64,000 nucleotides of DNA, from positions 1 through 64,000 of the forward strand of contig JAYMSP010000218.1 of NCBI GenBank assembly GCA_036897095.1, read 5' to 3'. Below, in pieces: positions 12,312 to 24,583 of this stretch (position 1 is its first letter; each line of letters starts with the position of its first letter). The DNA comes from Plantago elongata (lineage: Eukaryota; Streptophyta; Magnoliopsida; Lamiales; Plantaginaceae). A model generated the notes under the pieces. It was not told where the DNA came from and made no database searches. It saw nothing but the letters and a program-made list of their open reading frames with translations. The translations under genes were made by a program, and so were the position numbers.

Positions 12312-12372
12312 CTGAAATATCAACTGATAATGGGCCAGAGGTAGGCGTTGCGGTGCAACCCCACCTATACAA

Positions 12373-13148
12373 ATGAGTTGTTTATCATGGAACTGTCAAG
12401 GTTTGGGGAACCTTTGGACATTTCGAGCTCTATGAGATCTTATTTATTTTCATAACCCCAAATTTATTTTTCTTATGGATACTAGATTAGGAGTTAGTCG
12501 GATCAATAAGATTAAGCATCAATTTATTTTTTTTGGCATTTGTGTACCGTCTCTTGGTCAATCGGGGGGCTTAGCCCTTCTTTGGAATAAAGAGAGTATT
12601 GTTACTATTTAGTCTTTTTCTCATAATCATATTGATGTTAGTGTTATTATTCATGAGGTGCGGATATTTGGCATTTGACCGGGTTTTATGGCGAACCGGA
12701 TACTAGCAAGGAAGTCGAATTGGTCTCTGTTGACTCGTTTAGCTAAAGTCTCATGTCGAACTTGGCTCGTAATTGGGGATTTTAATGAAGTGCTTAACCC
12801 AATTGACAAAAAATGGGGGATCTAAGTTGCCCAATTGGCGATTAAGCGATGCCAGACACGCTTTTGCAGAAGCCGATCTTACTGGTTTAGCTTACATCGG
12901 CTACCAGTACACCTGGTCGAACAAACAACCCGATGAAGCTCACACTGAGCTTCGTCGCGATCGTGCTACATCTACTCCCCAATGGCGATCTCGTTTATCG
13001 ATGGCGCAAGTTCATCATCTCCGCACCACAATAGTGACCACTTACCGATTCTGCTCCAGCTCAATCGTCCAGAGCAGTGCAAGTTCAGGCCTCGATGTCA
13101 ATGCTTCAGATTTGAAGCGATGCGGATAAAATCTGATGATTGTGTACG
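12373..13148 (+). pseudogene. LINE ORF2 endonuclease domain (APE-like)
   Basis: It starts at ATG 12,373 with W-N-C-Q-G-L-G, the usual opening of plant L1 ORF2. Further motifs are F-L-M-D-T-R (the family norm is E-T, so the catalytic Glu is replaced by Asp), G-G-L-A-L-L-W, I-G-D-F-N-E (catalytic Asp/Asn) and S-D-H-L-P-I-L-L near the end. In-frame stops interrupt it (TGA near 12,433, TAG near 12,610, TGA near 12,676, TAA near 12,823), followed by a frame change. The domain nicks target DNA to prime reverse transcription. It is cut at about 13,150 by the 5' LTR of Tat2. Confidence 0.85.
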
Positions 13149-13154
13149 GATAAA

Positions 13155-13789
13155 ATCCGAGGATAACAGGTCTGGACCGCCATCACATATGCATAAATCT
13201 GAACCTAAAGATAACCGAGTGTGGCAAATCATAATACGTCAGTAGCGGAGGGCTCAACCTGTTCCGGAAACTTTGGTCCGGAACCCTCACTTCGGATGTA
13301 TTCACGTACAGGAAGACTCCGATGCCCTCAAATCCTACAGAATGACTAATCTAGCCCTGAAGCACAAAAAGCTACACGGGTTATGCCAATAATATGATCC
13401 ACGGGTTTAATCAAGCTCTACTAGCCCAACACATGGTATAATCCAATAAGTCCAACCTAAGAAGGGAATTAATCTCTATAAATAGGGAATACCTCTCAAG
13501 GTAAACTTAAGCATGCTTACTTAATCTTCTCACTCTACTATAATCTTTATACCTTCAGTTATACAGAGTTGACATACAATCACCCTCGAGTAAAGTCTCC
13601 CATCCGGTTTGATCCAAGGCAAACCGGGTCTAAAGGTTCTAACCCCCCCCCCCCCTCCAGTCATCTGTGCAGGCTCGGATATATAGTTTCGGGTGCAAGG
13701 ATTGGAGCTCACATCATCCGGGGACTTTGAAGATTCGAAGAGTTAGTTGATTTTAGTAACATCCGAGGGTTGGGGCTTTTACCTCAACA
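13155..13789 (+). mobile_element. Tat2 5' LTR, visible part
   Basis: It matches 27,290-27,925 closely and ends ACCTCAACA just before the primer site. A TATAAATAG box lies at about 13,477-13,485. A run of 13 C (13,643-13,655) corresponds to 6 C in the 3' LTR. The left boundary with LINE sequence is blurred by a repeated CGGATAAAATC word near 13,124 and 13,148. Confidence 0.85.
13477..13485 (+). promoter_or_regulatory. TATA box of Tat2 5' LTR
   Basis: TATAAATAG lies about 300 bp before the LTR end, in the middle of the LTR, where a U3/R boundary promoter is expected. It is followed by CTCTCAAGG and CT-rich DNA. Confidence 0.55.
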
Positions 13790-13793
13790 TAAT

Positions 13794-13811
13794 TGGTGCC
13801 CTCTGTGGGAA
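13794..13811 (+). other. Tat2 primer-binding site
   Basis: TGGTGCCCTCTGTGGGA begins 4 nt after the LTR end. It is of the TGGCGCCGTCTGTGGGA type used by many Tat-lineage elements for tRNA-primed minus-strand synthesis. Confidence 0.75.
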
Positions 13812-13860
13812 TCCGAGCATAAAGCTAAGTCATTCGAATTAACTATTCAATTTGGAATAT

Positions 13861-15600
13861 ATGGCAAGACCAAGGAAATCAGCTCAGATAACATCACCTT
13901 CAAGGGGAATCCCAGTTGGACGTCCTTGGGGTAGACCACCTACTCGGAAGACAACATCAACTCGATTTACCATCTAAGCAAGGAGGAGCCAACCCAGTGA
14001 CGGTCATACGGCATCCGCCTCGTCACAAGAAGCTCCTCCGTATCTCACAGAGAGAGACCCAGTGCCTCAAGGTCAACATCCTCCTCCGTCAAGAGCGCAT
14101 GGGCCGCCAGTCAGAAGGAACTTCACCCTGCCGAACGAGATGGTCCTCTCTCCTTACGAATTTGGTATGAATGACAATCAATTCGTCTTGCTACTAAATT
14201 TCATTCAAGGATCTTTAGGCTCGAAAATTTTTCAGCCAACACCTCAACAGCCCACCCCAGAACAAGCCGAGCGTGCACAATCAAGGCATGAGAGAAGGCC
14301 GGTCAAGGAAAGCATTGGGGAAGTAATCCGGGATAATGACTTTCGTCATCTGATCAACCAGAGAACCGACTCTCAGGAGAATCAGGAGAAGAGTCCCGAA
14401 GGCGCTAGAGCCAAACCGGCAAGAACGAATCGGATTACCTCTAATCCAAGGCTAATGACTTTACCCGAGAAAGTGTCATTGAAGTTAGAGCAGAACAAGT
14501 ACCGGGAACTAACTTGGATCCAAAGACAGGAGAAAAGCTTACCTCCGAGAAGATCTACATCCGTCAAAAAGCTCTAGAAACTGATATGTCTAAGCTCAAC
14601 AAGATGGTCAATGCTCAGGAGAATATGACCATAAGAGTCTCGAACCCTCTAAGCAATGCTATCCGGAGAGAGAAAAAGCTAATGGAATGCACCATTCCGA
14701 ACTTGGAGCGATACTTTGGTGATAGTTGTCCGGCTGCCCATCTCACCAGATATGAATCTAAGATGGATACAAATGGACTAAACAACAACCTCAAAGCGCT
14801 CAACTTCTCTCTTCGGGGAAGCAATGGATTGGTGGACCAGTCTGCCGTCCGGATCCATAAGACCTTTTGATGATGTTTCTACACTCTTCTTTAAAAGATT
14901 CCAGAAATCCAAGAGGAGGAAGAGATCTGTGGATCATCTAGCCAGAGTCATCTAATCCGAGATTGAGGATCTTCGGACCTTTTTGGATAGATTTAACTCA
15001 GAGTTTCGTCAGGTGGAAACGCATAACATAAAAGAATGGGTCCGTCACCTGTATGCCAACACCATCAATCATGACCTCCGAAAGAAGCTATCAGAAGAGG
15101 AGATACTGAATGAAAGGCATTTGGAAGATATTTGTGATCATGTCCTATACAGAGTTGAGTTCCGAAGAAATGTTCCTGTCAGAGCCGGACAGAAAAAAGC
15201 CAAGGAACCTATTAAGCAAGAGGCTCCCTAAACTTGGAAATCAGACTTAAGAAAGGATACCCGAGGGAAACAGGAGTTCCGGAGAGAATGAACTCCACCT
15301 AGGAGGTATGCTGAGTACACCCGGTTGAATCGTCTGAGGGAAGAAATCTTATCTATTATGATCAATAAGAAATTAGACATCCAATGGCCGAGACCTTTCC
15401 ACAACAATAGGAAGGGTAAGGAAGCTTGGTCTTATTTCGCCTTTCACAGGCAAACCAGACACTCAACGGAGAAATGTAATAAGCTCAAAATAGAAATTGA
15501 AACATATATCGAAGTGGACAGCTTAAAGAGTCGTACTCTAGGAAGGAACATATTCCGAGTTGAAGGAAAGAGAGGAGCCCGAGGCATAAATACATAACAC
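13861..15600 (+). pseudogene. Tat2 gag
   Basis: The coding start is at about 13,861 (M-A-R-P-R-K-S). Several open stretches follow to about 15,600: 14,062-14,577 (linker rich in Gln/Arg), 14,514-14,870, 14,983-15,231 and 15,325-15,597. The block E-F-R-Q-V-E-T-H-N-I-K-E-W-V-R is in the retrotransposon gag capsid region. The block C-x(0-2)-T-R-H-S-T-E-K-C-N-K-L in the last stretch is where the nucleocapsid-like region sits. Gag would form the particle that encloses element RNA. Fossil with several breaks. Confidence 0.75.
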
Positions 15601-15785
15601 TTCCACCACCACCTAAGAATACTCCACCTCCCAAAGCAAGAAGATACGAGGAATATCCGAATAAGGGGGATTACGAGAACCTGCCCTATAGTGGGGTTAT
15701 TAATGCTATAGTCGGTGGTCCGAGTGGCGGAGACAACCGCAATGCAAGAGAAAGAACCGCACAAGACATCCAAAATGGGGACCTA

Positions 15786-16199
15786 GTGAGAAACCCAGCA
15801 CCTCCGAGGGAATCAAACACCATATCATTCGATGATAGTGAAATACCTCCCCCTACATTTAGATGTGGAGATACCCGACCCCCCAATGTCCCGTTGGTAG
15901 TGGCTCTAGTAATTGCCACCTATAAAGTCAACAAAGTGTTAGTAGACACCGACAGCTCTTCGGATATCATATCCAAAAGGACCATAGATCAAATGGACTT
16001 GGGGGACATCGAGTACAAGGTGAATACTTCTCTGTCCGGATTCGTAGATGTGGTCGTCACGACAATCGGAACAATCAAGCTTCAGGTATCAATGGGCACC
16101 TCTCCGAGGAGAATTACTCAAACAGTATTGTTCCTCATGGTTGACAAAGCGTTCAACTACAATGTCATCTTCGGAAGACCAGGCCTTAATCAGTTCTGA
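15786..16199 (+). pseudogene. Tat2 aspartic protease
   Basis: It contains P-L-V-V-A-L-V-I followed by a V-L-V-D-T-D-S-S-S-D-I-I active-site region and the later Y-N-V-I-F-G-R-P-G-L-N motif near the C-terminus, typical of Gypsy proteases that process the polyprotein. It stands directly after gag. The solo LTR S3 inserted about 150 bp downstream separates it from RT. Confidence 0.8.
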
Positions 16200-16403
16200 G
16201 CTATCTCATCCCCATTGCACAATCGAATCAAATTCCCCACCCCTTACGGAGTCTGAGAAGAATTGGGGAACAGACGAGAGGCTTGGGAATGCTACATCTT
16301 ATCTACGAATGTAGTTGCCAATCCGATATCTTCCATAATTAAAGGGCCGAGCATACCTGTAAGAACCTTTAATTTCAGTAAGTTCGTATTAGTAAATAAT
16401 CCG

Positions 16404-16546
<143 letters not shown>

Positions 16547-17028
16547 GCGAACTGACAACTGACCCCTGACTCAACGTGTGCGAGTATCTCGACTGTTAAA
16601 AACGGATCCAATTCGGTAATTAATGGTTGGCCGTATCTGCCAGTTAATTACGAGTAAGCTGGATTACGATTTTAAAGTCCAGAATAAACCAGGTTCATAT
16701 TCTTGCGTAATGTCCATTGTACCCCTAAGTTACCTTCTTCATCTTCTTCTTCTCTTTACTCCGGTTACCAGCAATCTCCATTCCGCCATTTTCCTCTTCG
16801 ATTCCTTCCTTCAGCCCGTTTTCTTCTCCATGACGTCGCCGCTGTCGGAAATACCCAAATCGCCCTTCCTTCTTCACGAAATATCGTGACTGGGACGCTT
16901 GGCGAGGCTTGTGACACAAGCCGCCACTGGCGTGAGTCCGACAAGCGTCCAACGGATGCAATCAAACCGCCATCACGGACGGAGAGGCAGCCAAGAGTGT
17001 CAATTACTCGTGGTTGGCCAGAAACGGC

Positions 17029-17036
17029 TATAAATT
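17029..17036 (+). promoter_or_regulatory. TATA box of solo LTR S3
   Basis: TATAAATT is preceded by GAAACGGC and followed by a CCCATCACCCC leader. It is the positional equivalent of the TATA boxes in S0 and S2. Confidence 0.55.
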
Positions 17037-18299
17037 GCCCATCACCCCTCACTTTCCATCACACCCAAATTGCCCTACAATTGAGCCGTAGCTCTACCAT
17101 TCCACTGATCTCTCTCGCCCAGTCTCTCCCAGCCATTCTCCACCGCACCTTCATCCCAGCATTCGCACCGGACTAGTTATTGTTACTCTCGATCGACTTC
17201 TCCGGTAGTACCCTTCTCCTTCGATTATACTCGAATTGGGATGGGAAAATTAATTGTGAAGCTGTGTTGATTGTTTGCTTGCTTTAGTCGCTTTCGTATT
17301 TCTGATGGTTGAATCAGTATAGTGCGTGGTTGCGTATGGGTTTCGATCAGACCTGTACATTTCTGCTTGCAATTCGTTCCATTTGGTTCTGTCACTAGTC
17401 GATTAAGCTCTGTTTCTTTTGTGATTATGTTAGTTAACTGGGTGTTGTCGTTACTGCCTTGCCGGCATGACGAGCATTGTGTGTACTGCTTGGTGTGTCT
17501 AGTGTATACTGCTCGTCTTAGTTCTTGTCACCTGTGTATGGGTGTTTGAAGCAGGTCGGTGTCTGATGCACATATACTGTAACAATCCGGATTTGTTACC
17601 GGTGTCTATGCCGTACTGTGTTTGATTGTCGCATCCTACTTGGTTAGCTAGGTTGCTTATTGGCTATTGTGTGTGCGAATTCTTGTTGCTCGCTGTGTAT
17701 TGGCTATGTACACGAGTTAGTGTGTATATGATTTTCGTGATGGCCTCGTCAAGTTCAAGTCGAAGTTAGGGACCGTGATTTCTAGGTCAATCTTGTTTGA
17801 TGTGTTGTTGTTTAATTTTGATCAAGCTAGTTACTGTTTGACCGAGACCTGATCCATTCAGTCCAGCCCAAGACAGTTACTGTTTCAATATTGCAAATCT
17901 AGCACCTTTTATGTGCTATGATCCTACATGCTTGTTAACGGTTTCCCTATTTTTAAAATTTGCCCAATCAACTTGTTGTGGTGGTTTGCTATCTTGTTGC
18001 ATTCTTGAATTTTGATACTTGATTGGTTATCCTCACTAAGTCTATATGACTTACGCTCTTCCTGTTCAAACTTTGATTTCCCAGGTTTAGAACACGAAGT
18101 GAGATCGGGGTAGACAGACAAACTGACATCACACTTTGCTATCTAATCTGCTGCTGATTAATAGACGTATGAGATAACTGTTGACTTGTAAATTATATTC
18201 GGGGTCTGTAATAATTATATGTTTTCATATATGTATTTGGGAGTTCGGCATAATCCTTGACGTCCGGACCTCGATCCGAAGCCGGGGCGCTACAATACC

Positions 18300-19181
18300 A
18301 CAGCCTCCGAAGACTGAAATCGGAGTAGGATCTGTAGACCACAAGTTTCCTACGTATATTCGGATCAAACCACACGAGACCATCAAATAAATTAGATTAT
18401 CGAAGGTGATCTGGATAAAAAGACTATGATAGGGTCTGAGATGAATTCCGAGGTAGAATTGAAACTAATATCTTGCCTCTGAAAGAACTCGGACATCTTT
18501 GCTTGGAGTACGGATGACCTCAGAGGGATAGACCCAAGGGTAGTTGTTCACCGTCTGAACATGGATCCTACGATCAAACAAATCCGTCAAAAGAGGAAAG
18601 ACTTCGGCCCTATAGAAGATGCAATCATATCCTCCGAGGTTGACAGATTGTTGAAAGTCGGACATATTGAAGAGGTCAGGTATTCGGATTGGGTTTGCAA
18701 TGTTGTCTTAGTTGAAAAGTCCCTAGGTAAATGGAGAATGTGTAATTACTTCACTCAACTCAACAAGTTTTGTCTGAAACACCCATATCCATTGCCTCAG
18801 ATCGATCAACTGGTAGACAGCGTTCTTCGCGGCAGGAGGAGTCTATTGCTTCAAGGTAATGCCTTTCGGACTCAAGAATGCCGGGCTACATACCAGAGAC
18901 TCTTAAACAAAATGTTTAAAGAAGAGCTCGGGAAGACTATGGAGGTTTACGTGGATGATATGTTGGTCTAAAGCAAGACCGAAGAGAGTCACATTGAGCA
19001 TCTAGAGAACTGCTTTTCCATCCTTAGGAAGTACGAAATGAGCTTGAATCTAGAGAAATGCAACTTCGGGGTCAATAAAGGTAAATTCCTCGGATATATG
19101 GTCACGGAAAGGGGAATCAGTGCTAATCAGGAAAAGATCTGAGCCATCCTTGACCTACCTCAGCCCAAGAATGTCAACGAG
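18300..19181 (+). pseudogene. Tat2 reverse transcriptase
   Basis: Visible blocks are G-H-I-E-E-V-R-Y-S-D-W-x-x-N-V-V-L-V, K-W-R-M-C-N-Y, L-K-H-P-Y-P-L-P-Q-I-D-Q-L-V-D, then the catalytic Y-V-D-D-M-L-V (about 18,948-18,968) and a downstream thumb region (C-N-F-G-V). It copies element RNA to DNA. It directly follows the target duplication of S3. Fossil with some breaks. Confidence 0.85.
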
Positions 19182-19741
19182 GTGCAACAACTCATCGGGA
19201 GAGTTTTATCTCTTAGTAGATTCATCTCGAGATCCGTGGAGAAGAATTTTCCATTTTTCAAGATCCTAAGGAAAGGGGACGGATTCTTATGGACCAAAGA
19301 GTGTGAGGAAGCCTTCAAGAGCCTCAAGGCTTATTTATTCTCACCTCCGCTCTTGTCCAAACCACTTGAAGGAGAACCCTTATACTTATATTTGGCAGTG
19401 ACAAATGAGGCTATGAGCTCCGTGCTAGTCCGGATCCAAGGAAACGATCATCTACCGTATACTACCTAAGCAAGGCCCTTGCAGGTCGCGAACTCAGATA
19501 CTTACACATCGAGAAGTTGGCCTATGTACTAATCCACACAGCCCGAAGGCTGAAGCCTTATTTCAAATCAAATCAAATTGTGATCTTGACCAATGAGGCC
19601 CTCAAACAAGTAATGGGAAGACCAGATCAATCTGGAAGACTTTCAAAGTGTTCAATCGAACTTAGCGAGTATGACCTCTCGTATCAGGCTCCGTCAGCCA
19701 AGAAAGCCCAGGTACTAACCGACTTCATAGTCGACTTCTAG
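19182..19741 (+). pseudogene. Tat2 RT connection and Gypsy RNase H
   Basis: L-I-G-R-V-L-S-L-S-R-F-I and F-L-W-T-K-E-C-E-E-A-F are the tether blocks. L-Y-L-x-L-A-V-T-N-E-A follows, then the frame with Y-L-H-I-E-K-L-A-Y-V-L, S-G-R-L-S-K-C and L-T-D-F-I-V-D-F. These are conserved in Gypsy RNase H. Confidence 0.8.
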
Positions 19742-20017
19742 GAAGAAGACCACAAGGATCCAGAACCAATAGCTCTCAAACTCATCGATCAAGAGATACT
19801 ACCTGAAGCTCCCTTATCCGAATCTTTGGTAATAGAGGAAGATGAACCGGATCATGAAAATGGTCTTTACGGGAATCAGTGGATGTTCATTGTAGAAGAT
19901 TCAGATACTGTGATGGAAGTTGCCCCAGCCGAATCAACATATATTCAGATGATAGTAGAAAAAGTAGTGGCACCCGAGGTTACCAATGAATAGCAGACCC
20001 TAACATGGATTTTACAA

Positions 20018-20377
20018 GTGGGTGAATTATCCAATGGAAGGCTCAAGGGTATAGGTATTCATCTCCAGAGTCTTGAAGGAGCCCAGATTGATTATGCTAT
20101 AACACTGGACTTCCGGGTGACTAACAATGAAGCTGAGTACGAGGCCCTTCTGATAGGCCTTCGGATGGCTAAGGCCCTTCAAGTAAAGAGAATCCAAGCT
20201 TACACCGATTCCCAGTTAGTAGAATCACAATATTGTGGAGGTTTTATCACTAAGGGTTCGAGTGTGATCTTGTACCTCGAAAAACTCAAAGAAGCAATGT
20301 CAAATTCGAGGAATTCTCCCTTGAAAAGTTTGACAGATTATAATGAGAAGGCAGAATCCCTCGCCAAATTTGCTTAA
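20018..20377 (+). pseudogene. Tat2 second RNase H (archaeal-type)
   Basis: The block N-N-E-A-E-Y-E-A-L-L-I-G-L-R, then Y-T-D-S-Q-L-V and Y-L-E-K-L belong to the RVT_3-type RNase H that Tat elements acquired in addition to their Gypsy RNase H. It lies between the first RNase H and integrase, as in other Tat elements. The acidic residues E and D of the visible blocks fit active-site positions. Confidence 0.8.
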
Positions 20378-20539
20378 GCATCCAGAGCCGTGGATACAAG
20401 AAGTATAATACTCCTAACTCTTCGGACCTCCTCTCTCCATAATCAGAAACTTCTGTTATATCAACTAGATGAGGAGGGGACTTGGATGACTGACATTCTG
20501 ATTTATCTTCAGAATGGAGCATTACCTTCAGACCCAATA

Positions 20540-21675
20540 GAGGCCCGGAGGGTCTAGTGCCGAGCACCCCGTTACTTCCTGCTTGAGGATGAACTTTACA
20601 AGAGATCCTTGAATGGAACTCACTTGCGTTGTCTCGGACCGCAAGAGGCTCAGACAATCCTAGAAGAGATACAAAGTAGCAATTGCGGAAGTCATTCCGG
20701 AGGAAGAAACTTTGGCACAAAAAATCATCCGGCAAGGCTACTATTGGCTTACAACAGACAAAGACTCGGCTAACTTTGCTCGAACCCGTAGTGACTGCCA
20801 ATTTTATGCCAACATTCCGCATAGACCAAGCAATACGATGATTCCGTCAATCATCTCGTGCCCATTTGATCAATGGGGCATCGACATTGTAGGTCCTTTC
20901 CCCGGGGGGCACAGCAAAAGAAGTTTTTAATTGTAGTAGTTGAATACTTTACCAAATGGGTGGAATCCGAAGCAGTGGCTACCATAACAGAAGCCCGAGT
21001 CTGAACCTTCATTTGGAAAATCATCGTTTGCCGCTTCAGATTACCAAGAATCCTCATTTCAGACAATGGAGCCCGGTTTACCGGATAAAACTCAAAGAAT
21101 GGTGCAAATATTTGAAAATAGAACAACGCTTCACTTCGGTTGGGTACCCCCAAGCGAATGGACAGGTCGAGTCTACTAACCGAACCATTGTGAAAATTCT
21201 GGAGAAAAGACTCAAGACATTCCAAGGAAGCTGGATTGAAGATTTAGATGGTGTACGTTGGGCTCGTCGGACCACTCTGAGGACCACCACCCGAAAAACT
21301 CCTTTCTCCTTGGTGTATGGCTCCGAAGCCGTCATACCTTCGGAAGTCATCGTGGAAACACAGAGAATCCAGCAGTACCAACCTGAAGGTAATAAGGCCA
21401 CTCGGATATACGAGCTTGAACTCCTCGATGGAAAGAGAGAATCTTCCTTGGCCCACATCCTAAGGTACCAAGCCTCTATTGCTCGGACTTACAATAAAAA
21501 TGTGTGCAAAAAAGAATTTCAAATTGGAGAATTAGTCCTAAGGAGAGCCGATATCCTCAATCATGTCGGGAAACTCAAACCAAACGGGGAAGGTCCGTAC
21601 AAAGTCATCGGAGTTAGAAGCAATGGAAGCCTCGAGATAGAGGATCTCGAAGATAGAGTGCTCAAAAGAACCTAG
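20540..21675 (+). pseudogene. Tat2 integrase
   Basis: It shows Q-G-Y-Y-W-L-T-T (zinc-binding region, 20,712-), F-D-Q-W-G-I-D-I-V-G-P-F-P (first catalytic Asp), then G-Y-P-Q-A-N-G-Q-V-E-S-T-N-R-T-I (with the catalytic Glu) and T-P-F-S-L-V-Y-G-S-E-A-V-I-P. The C-terminal part ends with E-G-P-Y-K-V, a GPY-type module, at about 21,590. The 239-codon stretch 20,956-21,675 is the longest open pol piece. Confidence 0.85.
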
Positions 21676-22379
21676 AATCCGAGAAATTTGTTGAACTTTT
21701 ATGCTTAGTATGTATTTCTTTGTTCTTGTCTTGTCCGAAGTCTTTTTTGATCCGACCGTTTGTAATTGTTCCGTCAAATCAATACAACGACTATCTTTCT
21801 CAAGAATTGTCTCATTCATTATCGAACATATAAAGTATCGAATGCAAGAGCTTCGAATATGATATATTTCGAACTACAAAATGAATTGTAAACCATACAC
21901 TTCATGAACGTTCAGGTATATCATAATACTATTCGAACAAGACAATTCAAAGAAGATAAAACAAGGAACATACTTTGCTAACAGTATTAGCAAAAGCAAA
22001 ATATTGAAGCATACGGATAACACTCCGAATCATTAACAGTTGGAAATATTCAACGGATATTCAGATTGGAGCACCAAAACAAAACTGTTAAGAAGTCGAG
22101 GCTTCGTTATCTGAATTTAGAACAGATGAGACAAATATTCAACAAAAGATCAAAGTGCGAAGAAAAAAGATTGTTTTAAGGTCTGAAGACAATACAAGAT
22201 TCACGGAACATACTCCACCTTCAAATTCCTGCCTCATTTCGGGGTCTTGGAACTTCCCTCACCAGTAGCCTTCTTCACCTTCCGGGCTTCATGCACTTTT
22301 CTTATCTCCTCAACATACTCCGGAGCACGCTTCATCAGATTCTGATTCGGCTGTCCAAGACCGGACCAGGAAGACTCAA

Positions 22380-23429
22380 TCAGTCCTGGTTGTGAGCAAC
22401 ATAGTCCTTTAGGGGAACCAGGAGATGTTGGAGTAACACTTCGGGTACAAACTCCGGAATAAAAGGGCCCCCATGACTAAATTCCTGCTCCGTAGTCTCC
22501 ATAGCAACCAGCTCGGAGAACTCATCACTCATTAGCACGACGTCATCAAGAGACTCACCGGTGAAGCAAGTGCCATCAACATTGTTGTAATCACTTAAGC
22601 CCGCACTCTTCGGGTCGAAGTCACTCGGGAGATTCTCCTTCAACTTAAGTTGACCAATCGTAGCCTCAAGCCCGATGCCCGAGCATCATCCGTCGTGCAC
22701 ATCAGAAAGTATTTGCAAGAAGCGGAGCCTAAGAAGTCCCTGACATCCTTTACCCGGGTGTGTAGGATATTCTCGAGCATCTGCTCCTTGAAACTCTGGA
22801 ACAATTCCTGAATCTCTCCATAACCATTCTTCAAATTTTCCCGCTCAATCCGGACCTGCGCCAAGTCGCGCGCTAAGGCCTGAAGGTTCTCATCCGACCT
22901 CCTCACACCCGAGAGCGCGTTATGGTACTTCTTCTTGCACTCTTGGTACTTCCCCTCCAGATCTTTAACACTTGCCTCGGACTTCGACAGCTGAGTGTCA
23001 ATCTCAGCCCTTTCTCCAGCAACATGAGAACATGCACGAACCGCGGCACTCAACTGCAAATACGACAAACTCGAGACACTAAAAGACAAAACAAGAGAGA
23101 AAACTACTTAAAGTGTATAAGTCTCAAATACTAACCTTCCAGCTCACTGCAGCCAATTCGGATACCCGCTCCACCTCATTCATCACCACCAGCCTGGTCA
23201 CCTCGTCCTCTAAGTCGTCATCCGAGCCAGAGACCATGGCAGCCTTGCCCTTCGCCATCTTTGCCGAAGGAAGTGAACCTTCAGACGCCCTCTTCCATCC
23301 AGAGACAACCTTAGAACTGGAAGACCCGGAGGCTTTTGGAGGCTTCTTCGCATCAGCCTCTTTTTCGGCTTTGGTCTTCCCCTGCTTCGGAGTAGGCATC
23401 CGAAACTCTCCTGCCCCTGAGCGACTCAT
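22380..23429 (-). pseudogene. Tat2 antisense ORF, coiled-coil half
   Basis: Three minus-strand open stretches are 23,124-23,429 (basic/Ser-Lys-rich, P-K-Q-G-K-T-K-A-E-K-E), 22,640-23,089 (coiled coil with heptads such as R-A-E-I-D-T-Q-L-S-K-S-E-A-S-V-K-D-L) and 22,380-22,643 (acidic end, E-F-V-P-E-V). They lie between integrase and the 3' LTR, antisense to pol. Antisense ORFs at this place are known in Tat/Retand-type elements. The stretches are separated by intron-like non-coding gaps. Product function unknown. Confidence 0.65.
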
Positions 23430-23786
23430 GCGGTGTTCAAATCCGAGAATACCACAACATTAATGGGCTCTTCCATTGGGAAGGTAGTGGAGACCTTGAT
23501 AGTCCGGCTATGCTGCTGCTCGGCTATTTCACGTTCTTTTTGCTTCCTCTTCAACTCAAGTAAGGCAGACATGATATATTCGAACCAATAAGCTACACAA
23601 GGAAAGAAGAATAGTTTAGATCCGTATTGTGTATACTTGAACCAAAAAAGCAAAGCAAAAATCAAAGAAAAGCAAGAAACTCTTCAGATATACAACTACA
23701 TAACTACTACTGACCAAAATCACGTGGCAGATTACCACAGTAACACTCTGGAGCTAGTCCGGCCAAATAAGGCAAGGGCTGACAGA

Positions 23787-24583
23787 TCAACCCTCGGAAG
23801 AAACAGGTTTCCATCCGATTTCTTTTCGGAGTGCCTGCATCCATAGGGGTAAATTCTTTGTCGGTGTCTGAGCAAACGGATATATCTCGAGAGAGAAATT
23901 CTTCGGGAAATTCAACTTCTCTCGGCTCGACTCGGGTTTACCCTCCTTTAGCGCTGGACGAACGAAGAAATATCTCTTCCACCATGCCACACCTAGTGAA
24001 GAAATTGGATCTTCGAAGAAAGCATATCCAGAACGAACCAAGAAGGAATAGTAGCTTTGATGAGAGTCACTGGCCTTGATCTCGAATAGCCTTTGGAAGT
24101 TCGCGGTTGTCAAATGAATGCTGATGTGTTATAGAGGACTCCAAAACACATCAAATTACCCAAAGAATTCGGGATGATTTGATGAGGGTTCAAACCCAAG
24201 TCGTAAAAAAATTGGAGAAACTATGGAGCAACAGGAAGCCTCCACCAGCAATGTAGTGATGCCTCGTACACCACCATACACCCTTTCGGAGGGTTATAAA
24301 AGGCGTGCTTGGGATCCGGAGCTATCAATTCCAGATTCTCGAGTATCTCGTACCGAGCTCGGATATCATTCAGCCTCTCCTCGGTTAACTCGCTGGCTCA
24401 GGTGGGAAGAGTATCGTCCAAATTAAGCTCTCCATTTTCATCCGGATGGACGACCTTCGCCCTATTCCTCAGGTATTTGATTTCATACACTCGGCCGCTT
24501 GATGTCCTGACGGTATCATCCTCGTCGTGATCCTCTTCACCGACTTCCTCCTCCTTAACAACCTCAGCCTCCTCCATTGCCAC
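23787..24583 (-). pseudogene. Tat2 antisense ORF, globular half
   Basis: The minus strand from 24,583 begins M-A-M-E-E-A-E-V with an acidic head. The stretch 24,113-23,787 contains A-W-W-K-R-Y-F-F-V-R-P, which resembles the W-K-x-R-x-F-F-V block of the Pfam domain called putative gypsy-type transposon (PF04195). That domain is found in plant Gypsy antisense proteins. The resemblance is recalled, not computed. A host gene is the alternative, but position and orientation fit the element. Confidence 0.6.

Noticed and set aside
22380-24583. A host gene on the minus strand between integrase and LTR.
   Set aside because: It lies wholly inside Tat2, between integrase and 3' LTR, where this lineage is known to have an antisense ORF.
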